Shown here one piece after another: positions 8,587-16,364 of a stretch of 64,000 nucleotides of DNA. The number at the start of each line of letters is the position of its first letter. The stretch's first letter is position 1. The notes under the pieces were generated by a model. That model saw nothing but the letters and a program-made list of their open reading frames with translations, made no database searches and was not told the origin of the DNA. The stretch is from Halobellus sp. Atlit-31R (GTDB taxonomy: Archaea > Halobacteriota > Halobacteria > Halobacteriales > Haloferacaceae), in the NCBI GenBank assembly GCA_003665935.1, contig QPLR01000001.1, positions 700,769 to 764,768 on the forward strand. The letters are read 5' to 3'. The position numbers were made by a program, and so were the translations under genes.

Positions 8587-9270
8587 TCACTCGAACAGTC
8601 CCGAGACGTCGCGCTCCCGACTCCGGCGTCGTTCGACGTGAGCCCGCAGCCGATCGTAGACGAGCGCCCGCCGCTCTCGGTCGGCGGCGAAGTCGAACAC
8701 CAGTCCGACGAAGCCCCGCGAACGCCCCGACGAGGGGCCGTCAGGTGCACGCGGGGACGCGTCGCCGGCGGCGTCGCCGTCCGGCCCCCCACTGTCCGCG
8801 TCGACCGCCTCGCGGGCGTACCGGACCGCGTCCTCGACGAGGGCGACCTCGAAGGCGTCGTACTCGCGAGCGAGAAGCGTCGCCGCGGCGGCGGCGTTCT
8901 CGAAGGAGAGATCCGTCGGCACCAGAGCGTCGCCGTCGTAGCGGAGCGCGAGGGGCCGTCGCCGCTCGGCGAGCTCTGGATCCGCGGCGAGTCGTCGGAG
9001 ATACGTGCGGACGTCCCCGACATTGATACCCCGGTCGTCGTCCACCTCAGCGAGATACGCCGCGGCGCTCTCGGCGAGTCCGCGTGCGCCGCTCCAGTTG
9101 CGCCGCCGGGCGTGGTGGACGGCCGCCGCGTACTGGATGAGCCCGTGGAGCAACCGCTCGTCGGAGGTTCCGTTCTCGCAGTCGAGCCACGGCTCTTCCC
9201 AGGCGTCGTGCGCGGCGCGGTGGTCGCCGGCGTTAAACACGGCGACCCCGACCCGGAGCGCGTCTTCCAC
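8587..9270 (-). CDS. DUF309 domain protein
   Basis: The 227-residue protein contains the DUF309 core near its N-terminus: VFNAGDHRAAHDAWEEPWLD, then LLHGLIQYAAAVHHARRRNW. These carry the family's conserved His-Glu and Gln/His residues. The family is all-helical and of unknown function. A GTG start at 9270 is chosen because a TATTTA box lies 30 bases upstream on the coding strand, which fits a leaderless haloarchaeal mRNA beginning at that codon. The frame is open much further upstream but the extension is arginine/serine-rich shadow sequence. A disordered Gly/Asp segment splits the core from a helical C-terminus. Confidence 0.8.
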   Translation of the reverse strand: MEDALRVGVAVFNAGDHRAAHDAWEEPWLDCENGTSDERLLHGLIQYAAAVHHARRRNWSGARGLAESAAAYLAEVDDDRGINVGDVRTYLRRLAADPELAERRRPLALRYDGDALVPTDLSFENAAAAATLLAREYDAFEVALVEDAVRYAREAVDADSGGPDGDAAGDASPRAPDGPSSGRSRGFVGLVFDFAADRERRALVYDRLRAHVERRRSRERDVSGLFE

Positions 9271-9306
9271 GGGTGAAGGTGGACGACGAGCGAGTAAATA
9301 CTCGGC
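9271..9306 (-). promoter_or_regulatory. Promoter of the DUF309 gene
   Basis: On the coding strand a GTATTTAC element lies 30 bases before the GTG start codon. That spacing places transcription initiation at or next to the start codon, as in the many leaderless haloarchaeal transcripts. Confidence 0.5.
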
Positions 9307-9387
9307 GTTCGTCGCGGTCTCCCGGACGCCGTGGGAGTCGGTGACGAACTTATCCGCTTGCAGGACTAGCGTACTGACGAACAGCGT

Positions 9388-9432
9388 ATGACCACACAGT
9401 CCCCAACCCCGTCCCGGAGGTGCGCCCGATGA
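9388..9432 (+). CDS. Possible 14-codon leader ORF overlapping the next start
   Basis: An ATG at 9388 opens a 14-residue Ser/Thr/Arg-rich frame whose TGA overlaps the ATG of the next gene (ATGA). The GGAGGT ribosome-binding site of that gene lies inside it. The arrangement would allow translational coupling, but nothing besides the geometry shows that the peptide is made. Confidence 0.3.
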   Translation: MTTQSPTPSRRCAR

Positions 9433-9653
9433 CCCGCTCGCACGTGACCTGTCTCGACTGCGGCACCGAGTTCGTCCGCCCGAAGAGCTATCACGGGAAC
9501 TACTGTCTCTCCTGTCACGAGGCGTGGGCGAGCGACGCCGACGACCGAGAGCCCGCGGAGGCGGGCCCCCGACGACTCGACCGGCGGACGACGCCGTCGG
9601 TCCGACGGCTCGACGACGACGCGGACGCGCCGTCGCGGTACGACGAGGAGTGA
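9429..9653 (+). CDS. Small zinc-finger protein
   Basis: The 74-residue protein has two CxxC pairs (CLDCGTEF and CLSCHEAW) about 16 residues apart in its first 35 residues, forming a probable zinc ribbon. An acidic/basic disordered tail follows. A strong GGAGGT Shine-Dalgarno lies six bases before ATG 9429, so this start is preferred to the in-frame GTG at 9420. It belongs to the broad class of haloarchaeal small zinc-finger proteins with mostly unknown roles. Confidence 0.7.
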   Translation: MTRSHVTCLDCGTEFVRPKSYHGNYCLSCHEAWASDADDREPAEAGPRRLDRRTTPSVRRLDDDADAPSRYDEE

Positions 9654-9700
9654 ACGGCCTCCTCGAGGACGCTTCCGTGCGGCTCTTCGTCACGTCACGC

Positions 9701-9851
9701 CTCGCAGAAACGTCCTGACGGAGATTTGAACCCACTCGCAAATCAGAGATTTGCTCGCTGCTCGAATCTCTATAGCGTGTCGCGAGACGCAGGCTCCTCG
9801 CTTCGCTCGTCACGTTGCGTCTCGCAGAAACGTCCTGACGGAGATTTGAAC
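9701..9851. repeat. 31-bp direct repeat of the tRNA-Arg 3' end, 120 bp apart
   Basis: The 31 bp at 9701-9731 recur exactly at 9821-9851. In the second copy 21 bp (9831-9851) are the 3' acceptor strand and part of the T arm of tRNA-Arg(GCG), and the other 10 bp are its downstream flank. The first copy is not part of a tRNA. A duplicated tRNA 3' end is the usual scar of site-specific integration, though only 120 bp separate the copies. Confidence 0.85.
9738..9825. other. Two inverted repeats downstream of tRNA-Arg
   Basis: GCAAATC at 9738-9744 pairs with GATTTGC at 9748-9754. GCGAGACGCA at 9782-9791 pairs perfectly with TGCGTCTCGC at 9816-9825 around a 24-base loop. Both lie 3' of the tRNA on its strand. 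They could help end tRNA transcription or be remnants of a lost element. Confidence 0.5.
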
Positions 9852-9903
9852 TCCGGTCCCTGGCTCCGCAAGCCAAGAGGATAGTCCACTACCCTACCAG
9901 GAC
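9831..9903 (-). tRNA. tRNA-Arg (GCG)
   Basis: On the minus strand the sequence folds as acceptor GTCCTGG/TCAGGAC, D stem GGGT/ATCC, anticodon stem TTGGC/GCCAG with loop TTGCGGA (anticodon GCG), and T stem CGGAG/CTCCG around TTCAAAT. The discriminator is G and CCA is not encoded. A CATAAGTG promoter element lies about 25-30 bases upstream. Confidence 0.93.
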
Positions 9904-10075
9904 TCATTCTTTTGTACTCCGCATTCACTTATGAGGGTTACGATGCGACGGGACTGCGGCACCGACACACACGGACGGGCAGCCGACGATCGACCCCCGC
10001 CTGTCGACTCGGATGGCACAAGGGACCGTTTGACCGTTCGGTACGGCTTTTGTGCGGTGTCCAGTAGCAGTGAGT

Positions 10076-10594
10076 ATGCTGCGCCGAACGGTTCTCGCGA
10101 GTCTGGCAGCCGCTCTCCCCGCCACGATCGCCGGCTGCACCGGGTCGGAGTCACCCACGCCGGGGACAGCGACGACGGACCGGCCCACGGCGACCCCTGC
10201 GGAACCGACCGGCGATGAAACGCCGGACAGTTCGACTGTGACACCCGGTCGCGTCACCGCGACGCTGCTCCCCCGCGACGGGTGCCCGGATCCGGGTTCG
10301 GCGACTGTCTCGTTCGGTGACGGTGGAACGGTCTCCGCTGTCGGCTGCGTCGTCGGGAAGAACGCCTGTACTGTGCCGCGGTTACAGGACGTCAGTTACG
10401 ACCGGACAACGGGCGTGGCGACGGTCGTCGTCGCTGCCGTCGAGGAGCGCGAGCCCGACGAGGCCTGCGCCGAGGTGCTCGTGAACCTCGGCTACGAGGT
10501 CGACGTCGACACCGCGGGCGTGGAGCTGGTCGGCGTGACGGTCGTCCACGACGACGTCGACGGACGGCGGACCGTCGCGGACGTGACGCGATAG
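10076..10594 (+). CDS. Secreted lipoprotein of unknown function
   Basis: The 172-residue protein begins MLRRTVLASLAAALPATIAGC. It has a paired-arginine N-terminus, a hydrophobic core and a lipobox ending in Cys (IAGC), so it is probably a Tat-dependent lipid-anchored protein. A Thr/Pro/Glu-rich linker (residues ~22-55) tethers a small folded domain with four cysteines, possibly two disulphides. The ATG at 10076 is preferred to an upstream GTG because it puts the signal peptide at the N-terminus. No enzymatic motif is visible. Confidence 0.75.
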   Translation: MLRRTVLASLAAALPATIAGCTGSESPTPGTATTDRPTATPAEPTGDETPDSSTVTPGRVTATLLPRDGCPDPGSATVSFGDGGTVSAVGCVVGKNACTVPRLQDVSYDRTTGVATVVVAAVEEREPDEACAEVLVNLGYEVDVDTAGVELVGVTVVHDDVDGRRTVADVTR

Positions 10595-10790
10595 CGGGTC
10601 GCGGGCGGTCGGCGAGCCAGCGGGGTTCGCGCGGCCACCGGTCCGGCGCGTCGCGAACGTTCATATACGACGGCGGTGGCACTGCCCGCGTGCCACGAAC
10701 GGACGGGAGCGCGACGGACTCGGGACGGAATCGAGAGCTATCACGGGCTGACGAGACGGCCGGCGCAGGCGGCGGTACCACCGACAAGAC

Positions 10791-10824
10791 AACGCTTAAG
10801 CGGCGGCCTACCCTGGCTGAGGAT
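10791..10824 (+). promoter_or_regulatory. Promoter upstream of the rpa2 leader ORF
   Basis: A CTTAAG element centred at 10798 is 27 bases before the ATG at 10825, the spacing of a leaderless haloarchaeal transcript. Rpa2 itself would then have an 81-base 5' leader. Confidence 0.5.
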
Positions 10825-10905
10825 ATGCCTGTGGCCACATCCGCTCGACCCGCGGGTTTCGCGCTCGGACCCGAGGGCCGCCGCCGCGATGGGGGTGTCG
10901 CGTAG
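10825..10905 (+). CDS. 26-residue upstream ORF abutting rpa2, same frame
   Basis: An ATG at 10825, placed exactly where a leaderless transcript should begin, opens a 26-codon frame ending in TAG directly before the rpa2 ATG. It is in the same frame as rpa2, so only the single stop codon separates them. The peptide is Arg/Gly/Ala-rich and unlike any family I know. It may be a regulatory leader peptide, but translation is not demonstrated. Confidence 0.4.
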   Translation: MPVATSARPAGFALGPEGRRRDGGVA

Positions 10906-12381
10906 ATGGGAGCGATCGAAGACGTGTACGACGACCTCGACACCGACGTCGAATTCGAGGAGTTCGAGGCCGCCGTCGAGGACAAGGTCGAACAGATGGG
11001 CGGGCTCGCCGACGAGGAGACCGCCGCGATGCTCATCGCCCACGAGCTCCGAGACGAGGAGGTCGAGGGCGTCGCCGACGTCGCGCCGGGGATGAACGAC
11101 GTGAAGTTCCTCGCGAAGGTGATGAGCATCGGCGATCTCCGGACGTTCGACCGCGACGGCGAGGACGACGACGGGCGCGTGGTCAACGTCGAAGTCGCCG
11201 ACGAGTCCGGCCGGATCCGGATCACGATGTGGGACGATATGGCCGAAGACGCCGTCGACTCCCTCGAGATCGGTCAGGTCCTCCGCGTTGCCGGGCGACC
11301 CAAAGACGGGTACAACGGCGTCGAAGTCGACGTCGACAAGGTCGAACCGGCACCCGACGCCGAGGTCGACGTCGAGGCGCTCGACACCTACCGTGTGGAG
11401 GATCTTTCGCTCGGGCTCTCGGACGTGAACCTGACCGGGCGCGTGCTCAGCACCGACAGCGTCCGGACGTTCGACCGGGACGACGGCTCCGAGGGTCGCG
11501 TCTCGAACCTGACGCTCGGCGATCCGACGGGGCGCGTCCGCGTGACGCTGTGGGACGAGAAGGCCGACCTGGCCGCCGAGTTCGACGGCGGCGACGCAGT
11601 CGAAGTCGTCGACGGCTACGTGCGGGAGCGCGACGGGACGCTCGAACTCCACGTCGGCAACCGCGGCGCGCTCGAAGCGGTCGACGAGGAGATCGAGTAC
11701 GTGCCCGACACCACGGAGGTCGGCGCGCTCGAACTGGGCGAGACCGTCGACCTCGCCGGTGGCGTCATCGAGACCGACCCGAAGCGGACGTTCGACCGCG
11801 ACGACGGCTCCGAGGGCCAAGTCCGCAACGTCCGGATCAAAGACGAGACGGGCGACATCCGGGTCGCACTCTGGGGGGAGAAGGCCGACCTCGACATCGA
11901 CCTCGCGGACTACGTCGTCTTCACCGACGTCGAGATTCAGGACGGCTGGCAGGACGACCTCGAGGCCTCCGCCGGGTGGCAGTCGACAGTCAGCGTGATG
12001 GACGACGCGCCCGAGGACGCCGCAGACACCGACACCGAGGCGGCCCAGTCGACCGGACTGGGCGCGTTCGAGAACGCCGGCGGCGACAGCGCGAACGACG
12101 CGGCGACAGACGGCAGTACGACCGGACCCGAAGATTCGGGATCGGGTGCGGTCGCCGCGACGGTCGCCGACCAGTCCGCGGACGCCGGATCGGCCGCGGG
12201 CGGCACTGAGACGTTCACCGGAACCGTCGTTCAGGCCGGCAGCCCGGTCGTCCTCGACGACGGCAGCGAGACGCGAAGCGTCGAGACCGACGAGTCGCTC
12301 CGGCTCGGCGAGGAAGTGACCGTCAGCGGTCCGATCGAGGAGGGGACCATCACCGCTACCGAGATCGAACGGGCGAACTGA
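10906..12381 (+). CDS. rpa2: Replication protein A, three OB folds (Rpa2-like ssDNA-binding protein)
   Basis: The 491-residue acidic protein has three successive OB folds with near-identical signature strands, RTFDRD followed by VxNxxxxDxxGxxRxxxW, at roughly residues 65-135, 170-250 and 275-345. A disordered Asp/Ser/Thr-rich linker leads to a small C-terminal OB-like domain. The N-terminus MGAIEDVYDDLDTDVEFEEFE matches the haloarchaeal single-subunit RPA, which binds ssDNA in replication and repair. Position just before the histone and deacetylase genes is the same as for Haloferax Rpa2, from memory. It lacks a C-terminal zinc finger. Confidence 0.85.
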   Translation: MGAIEDVYDDLDTDVEFEEFEAAVEDKVEQMGGLADEETAAMLIAHELRDEEVEGVADVAPGMNDVKFLAKVMSIGDLRTFDRDGEDDDGRVVNVEVADESGRIRITMWDDMAEDAVDSLEIGQVLRVAGRPKDGYNGVEVDVDKVEPAPDAEVDVEALDTYRVEDLSLGLSDVNLTGRVLSTDSVRTFDRDDGSEGRVSNLTLGDPTGRVRVTLWDEKADLAAEFDGGDAVEVVDGYVRERDGTLELHVGNRGALEAVDEEIEYVPDTTEVGALELGETVDLAGGVIETDPKRTFDRDDGSEGQVRNVRIKDETGDIRVALWGEKADLDIDLADYVVFTDVEIQDGWQDDLEASAGWQSTVSVMDDAPEDAADTDTEAAQSTGLGAFENAGGDSANDAATDGSTTGPEDSGSGAVAATVADQSADAGSAAGGTETFTGTVVQAGSPVVLDDGSETRSVETDESLRLGEEVTVSGPIEEGTITATEIERAN

Positions 12382-12480
12382 GCGGGCGAACCGCGCGCGG
12401 TCGGAGAGAGCGGACGAGCGACAGCTAGCCCTGCTCTCCACGGAAGACGCCACGACGCGGCCGGAGAGAAGGCAAGGAAA

Positions 12481-12514
12481 GGATTATACGCAGGTCGACC
12501 CGCATATGTTGGTA
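12481..12514 (+). promoter_or_regulatory. Histone gene promoter
   Basis: A TTATAC box at 12484-12489 lies about 27 bases before ATG 12515. This supports a leaderless mRNA starting at that codon and favours it over the in-frame ATG at 12506. Confidence 0.5.
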
Positions 12515-12946
12515 ATGAGTGTCGAGTTGCCGTTCGCCCCCGTAGACACTATCATCCGACGGAGAGCCGGCGACCTCCGGGTTAGCTCCGGGGCAGCCGA
12601 GGAACTCGCTCGTCGCGTTCAACAGCACGGGGCGGCGCTCGCCGTCGACGCCGCCGAGAGAGCGGCCGAAGACGGGCGCAAGACGCTGATGGCCGAGGAC
12701 TTCGACGTCCAGCAGGTCGTGAGCCGTCGCGAACTCGAACTGCCGATCGCGCCGATCGACCGCATCGCACGCCTCGAGATCGACGACCGGTACCGCGTCT
12801 CGATGGACGCCCGGATCGCCCTGGCCGATATCCTCGAAGACTACGCCGACAACGTCGCGAGCGCGGCTGCCACGCTCGCTCGACACGCCGATCGGCGGAC
12901 GGTCCAGGCCGAAGACATCGAGACGTACTTCGCCCTCTTCGAGTAG
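12515..12946 (+). CDS. hstA: Archaeal histone, tandem two-fold type
   Basis: The 143-residue protein holds two fused histone folds. The first starts MSVELPFAPVDTIIRR and includes RVSSGAAEELARRVQ and RKTLMAEDFDVQQ. The second starts ELPIAPIDRIARL and includes RVSMDARIALADILEDYA and RRTVQAEDIETYFALF. Fused histone pairs are the form found in halophilic archaea, where one chain mimics a histone dimer. Their role in haloarchaea seems more regulatory than packaging. The stop codon is two bases before the start of a histone-deacetylase-family gene, so the two are co-transcribed. Confidence 0.93.
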   Translation: MSVELPFAPVDTIIRRRAGDLRVSSGAAEELARRVQQHGAALAVDAAERAAEDGRKTLMAEDFDVQQVVSRRELELPIAPIDRIARLEIDDRYRVSMDARIALADILEDYADNVASAAATLARHADRRTVQAEDIETYFALFE

Positions 12947-12948
12947 CG

Positions 12949-13962
12949 ATGCAGTTCGGCTACAGCGAGACCTGTCTCGCACACGACACCGGCAAACGGC
13001 ATCCGGAGACGGCCGACCGGCTGCGGGCGATCCGTCGCGCACTAGCGAAGCGCCACGGCGTCTCCTACGTCGAGGCCGACGCTGCCACGGAGTCGGCAGT
13101 CACGGCCGTCCACGACGCCGACTACGTCGACGAGATCCGGTCGTTCTGCGCCGACGGCGGCGGCAACTGGGACCCCGACACCGTCGCCTCGGCGGACACC
13201 TGGGACGCTGCGCTCACGTCGGCGGGACTCGCAGAGTGGGCCGCACGCGAGGCCGCAGCCGGCGCAGACGGCCGCGACACGCCGTTCGCAGTCGGTCGCC
13301 CGCCGGGCCACCACGCTGTCGCCGACGACGCGATGGGGTTTTGCTTCATCAACAACGCGGCCGTCGCCGCACAGGCGCTCCTGGACGATCCGGACGCGGA
13401 CGTCGACCGCGCAGTGATCTTCGACTGGGACGTCCACCACGGTAACGGCACCCAGGACATCTTCTACGACCAACGCGACGTCCTCTACGCGTCAGCCCAC
13501 GAGGAGGGCCTCTATCCGGGAACCGGCGAGGTCGACGAGACCGGAACCGGCGACGCCGACGGCACGACGCTGAACGTGCCGCTGGCGGCGGGCGCAGGCG
13601 ACGAGGACTACCTCCTCGTCGTCGACGAGGTGCTCCGCCCCGCCGTCGAACGGTACGACCCGGATCTGTTCGTCGTCAGCGCCGGCTTCGACGCCCATCG
13701 GCACGACCCCATCTCGCGGATGCGCGTCTCGACGGAGGGGTACGCTCTCCTGACCGACCGAATCCGCTCGCTCGCCGCCGACGTCGACGCCGGGCTCGCG
13801 TTCGTCCTCGAAGGCGGCTACGGCCTCGACACCCTCTCCGAGGGCGTCGCGATCGTCCACGAGACGTTCGACGGGCGCTCCCCGATGGACCCCGACGACG
13901 GCCCCGACGACCGAACGGAGCGACTCGTCGAGGACGTGCGGAGCGCCCACGACCTCGACTGA
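12949..13962 (+). CDS. Zinc-dependent histone deacetylase family protein (class II HDAC-like)
   Basis: The 337-residue protein has the arginase/deacetylase fold motifs. PPGHHA carries the tandem catalytic histidines near residue 120. DWDVHHGNGTQ carries the zinc-binding Asp and His. AGFDAHRHDP carries the third zinc ligand. EGGYGLD at the C-terminus carries the catalytic-site glycines. The N-terminal HPETADRL block is also conserved. Family members remove acetyl groups from lysines or polyamines. It follows the histone gene by two bases, but histone itself is not shown to be the substrate, and AcuC-like roles are possible. Confidence 0.92.
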   Translation: MQFGYSETCLAHDTGKRHPETADRLRAIRRALAKRHGVSYVEADAATESAVTAVHDADYVDEIRSFCADGGGNWDPDTVASADTWDAALTSAGLAEWAAREAAAGADGRDTPFAVGRPPGHHAVADDAMGFCFINNAAVAAQALLDDPDADVDRAVIFDWDVHHGNGTQDIFYDQRDVLYASAHEEGLYPGTGEVDETGTGDADGTTLNVPLAAGAGDEDYLLVVDEVLRPAVERYDPDLFVVSAGFDAHRHDPISRMRVSTEGYALLTDRIRSLAADVDAGLAFVLEGGYGLDTLSEGVAIVHETFDGRSPMDPDDGPDDRTERLVEDVRSAHDLD

Positions 13963-14019
13963 GACAGTGGGGACGTCGCTCGCGGTTGCAGGTCGGTTGA
14001 GGAGTCGCGGTCGGGTCTC

Positions 14020-15462
14020 TCAAGGCTGCGGGTCGAAGTACGCCGCCAGATCCGTACCGAACTCTCCACAGAGCGTCGCGACCTCGTCGCCGACGAACAC
14101 GTCGTACGCCGTTTGTAGCGCCGTCTCGACTTGTGCACCGAGTCCGACGCCGAACAGTTCCTCTGAGGCGAGAAACGCGGCGGCGTCGGTGAACTCCCGC
14201 GTCCGTTCGACGGCGTAGCGGTCGCCGTCGACGAACGGGCCGTAAACGTCCGGCGGGGAGTCGTTGCCGGCGTCCGGTTCTGGATTTTGGTCTTGTTCTT
14301 GCTCCTGCTCTCGCTCGTCACGACCGCGCCCGTCGCGCTCGACGTACGCGTCGTAGAACCCCGCTGCGTGCTTCCGAACGTGGACCGGCGGGCCGTCGTG
14401 GCGCTCGATCGCCGGGAGCGTCCGGTGGGCGAGTTCGACGAAAAGCACCGCGCGGTCGTCGGCGAACGTGGCGGCGCGGATCGGTTCGAAGCCGCGGCGG
14501 TCGAGTTCGTCGCGGACGCCCGACAGCGACTTCCTGAGCTGTGGGTACAGCTGATCGTCGACGATCTCCGGGGCGTCGAAGACGACCGCGACGGGCGTGG
14601 TCCCGCGGCGATCGAGATGTGCGCGCACCGCCTCGGGCGTGAGCGGGTCCGGCCTCCGGGGTTCGAACAGCGCCTCCCGCGGCGTGTCGAGGAAGGCGCG
14701 AGCGTAGTGCTGGAGGCGGGCGACGTTGGCGGCCGAACAGACGGCGGCCACGTTCCGGGTCGGATCGGTGGGATCGACCATCACGAGCGGGTCGTCGTGG
14801 GACGTCGAGCCGTGGGCCTCGGGGTCGAAGGCGACGGGCGGGTGCCAGTCGGCCGCCGACTCGAGAAGCGACTCGAAGTCCCCGTGTTCGAGCACGAGCA
14901 GTTCCGAGAGATAGCCCGAGAAGCCCTCGGTCCGGAGATTGCTGCCGTAGACCCCGATCCCCTTCAGGAACTGCTTGAACACGCGAATCTCGCCCGCGAG
15001 GTCGTCGTCGATGCGCGCCCGGAGGTAGGCGTTGTGGTGCGGAGTGCGGTCGACGGCCGACTGCAGCGCCGCGCCGTCGCCGACGTCGTAACAGGGGACG
15101 AGGTCGACGTCGAAGCCCTCGAAGACGCCGTTCACGTAGGGGTGTTCGGCGTACTCCTCGTGCCCGTCGGGCAGGACCGCGTTGCCGATTTCGAGCCCGT
15201 AGCGCTCCAGGGTCTCGCGGTCGAGCGACGGCGGAAAGCGGACGAACAGGTCGATGTCGCGGTCGCCGGCGAGCCACGTCCCGCGCGCCGTCGACCCCAC
15301 CTGCACGACGTCGCCCGTGACCGGCAACTCCGCGAGTTCGGCTTCGACGCGCTCGGTGAGCGACGCCACCGCGTCGCGCATCGCCTCGCGTTCGGCAGCG
15401 TCGGGGGTGACACGCCCGCGGACGCGTTCGATCACCTGGCGTCTCTCGTCGGCGTCGGCCAT
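14020..15462 (-). CDS. cca: CCA tRNA nucleotidyltransferase, archaeal class I
   Basis: The enzyme adds or repairs the 3' CCA end of tRNAs, which is needed here because none of the tRNA genes in the window encodes CCA. The N-terminal nucleotidyltransferase fold has GSTARGTWLAGDRDIDLF near residues 51-68, with the two catalytic Asp residues, and a third acidic residue in FDVDLVPCY. The fingers and tail domains follow. The 480 residues are a little longer than usual because of a Gln/Glu-rich low-complexity insert (about residues 385-410) between palm and tail. It is convergent with the deacetylase gene. Confidence 0.93.
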   Translation of the reverse strand: MADADERRQVIERVRGRVTPDAAEREAMRDAVASLTERVEAELAELPVTGDVVQVGSTARGTWLAGDRDIDLFVRFPPSLDRETLERYGLEIGNAVLPDGHEEYAEHPYVNGVFEGFDVDLVPCYDVGDGAALQSAVDRTPHHNAYLRARIDDDLAGEIRVFKQFLKGIGVYGSNLRTEGFSGYLSELLVLEHGDFESLLESAADWHPPVAFDPEAHGSTSHDDPLVMVDPTDPTRNVAAVCSAANVARLQHYARAFLDTPREALFEPRRPDPLTPEAVRAHLDRRGTTPVAVVFDAPEIVDDQLYPQLRKSLSGVRDELDRRGFEPIRAATFADDRAVLFVELAHRTLPAIERHDGPPVHVRKHAAGFYDAYVERDGRGRDEREQEQEQDQNPEPDAGNDSPPDVYGPFVDGDRYAVERTREFTDAAAFLASEELFGVGLGAQVETALQTAYDVFVGDEVATLCGEFGTDLAAYFDPQP

Positions 15463-15578
15463 CGTTGCTCCCGCTTCGAGTGGCCCCGGCGAAAGAGTGT
15501 CGATGCACCGGAGACAGTTCCGTGGACGGCCGCAGCCGTGTCGGCACGTCGCATCCGTACGGCGAAAACGAAAGCCCT

Positions 15579-15588
15579 ATCATACTAC
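15579..15588 (+). promoter_or_regulatory. tRNA-Asn promoter element
   Basis: TATCATACTA lies about 30 bases before the tRNA-Asn 5' end, the usual TATA-box spacing. Confidence 0.45.
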
Positions 15589-15616
15589 CTCGATGTACGT
15601 TCGTGTGCAGACACGA

Positions 15617-15689
15617 GCCGTCGTAGCTCAGTTGGTAGAGCACCTCGCTGTTAACGAGGTGGTCCCAGGTTCGAGCCCTGGCGACGGCG
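15617..15689 (+). tRNA. tRNA-Asn (GTT)
   Basis: The acceptor GCCGTCG pairs with CGACGGC. The anticodon stem CCTCG/CGAGG carries loop CTGTTAA with anticodon GTT, and the T arm is CAGG-TTCGAGC-CCTG. The discriminator is G. CCA is not encoded. Confidence 0.95.
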
Positions 15690-15800
15690 CTACTTCCTCT
15701 CGACGTCGACTTCCGAGTCGCACGTATCGCACTCGCGACTGCCGAGCGCGCTCCCGTAACGGTAACGTCTAAGAGGGAGACCGCGGAAGCATACACCGTC

Positions 15801-15875
15801 GGGCCCTTAGCTCAGTCTGGTTAGAGCGCTCGGCTCATAACCGGGTGGTCGATGGTTCGAATCCGTCAGGGCCCA
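15801..15875 (+). tRNA. tRNA with CAT anticodon, probably tRNA-Ile2 (agmatidine-modified)
   Basis: The acceptor GGGCCCT pairs with AGGGCCC and the loop is CTCATAA. The body GGGCCCTTAGCTCAGT...CTCATAA...GGTCG resembles bacterial and archaeal tRNA-Ile2(CAT), in which C34 is modified so that it reads AUA, more than haloarchaeal elongator tRNA-Met. It also lacks the GGG/CCC anticodon stem and A1 of the initiator at 3809. Two wobble pairs (T28-G42 and one in the T stem) are present. Elongator Met is the alternative. Confidence 0.85.
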
Positions 15876-15998
15876 TCCGACTGTCCGAGCGACAGCAAGA
15901 GTGGTGGAGTTCCTCTGAAGCGAGCCCCGAGGTCCTCGCCTCGCTCATCTGTAGGTGGGCTGCCGATCGAACAATTGGAATCGCGCCGCTGCGACCCG

Positions 15999-16328
15999 TT
16001 AGGGCCACGCGCCGGGAAGTTCACTCGCGTGGCTGTCGAGCAGTTCTACGAGTGGTCGAATCTGCCCGAAGGCGGGCCCCTTCTCGATCCGGTGTGTATT
16101 CCTGTCCCAACGGATGAACCCACGTGCTTCCAGTTTCGGGAGATGGTTGTGGTACATCGCTGCCCGGATGCGCTCGTTCTCCCCATCTGCCTCCGCGATT
16201 GCCCCTTCGAGCTGGTCCGGTTGCGGATTGTGGTCGAGCAGTGACACGAGGACCCGCCGTCGCTGGCGACTCGCTAGTGCGTCGAACGTATCGTCCAGCA
16301 TCACCGTCCTCCCCTCTGCTTCAGGCAT
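15999..16328 (-). CDS. HTH transcriptional regulator (DUF7344-like)
   Basis: The 109-residue winged-helix protein begins MPEAEGRTVMLDDTFDALASRQRRRVLVSLL. It contains the pattern RAAMYHNHLPKLEARGFIRWDRNTHRIEKGP, typical of the abundant haloarchaeal HTH family I know as DUF7344. Such proteins are usually DNA-binding regulators of neighbouring genes. The upstream region holds several nested inverted repeats (see 16365-16417), which suggests autoregulation. It lies 3' of the CAT tRNA in an accessory-looking stretch. Confidence 0.75.
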   Translation of the reverse strand: MPEAEGRTVMLDDTFDALASRQRRRVLVSLLDHNPQPDQLEGAIAEADGENERIRAAMYHNHLPKLEARGFIRWDRNTHRIEKGPAFGQIRPLVELLDSHASELPGAWP

Positions 16329-16364
16329 AGTCGACGTCACACTACCACGTAAAAGCACATAGTA

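Noticed and set aside
8587..9876. 429-codon version of the DUF309 gene
   Set aside because: The extension is Arg/Ser-rich and crosses into tRNA-Arg sequence. A TATA box fits the GTG start at 9270.
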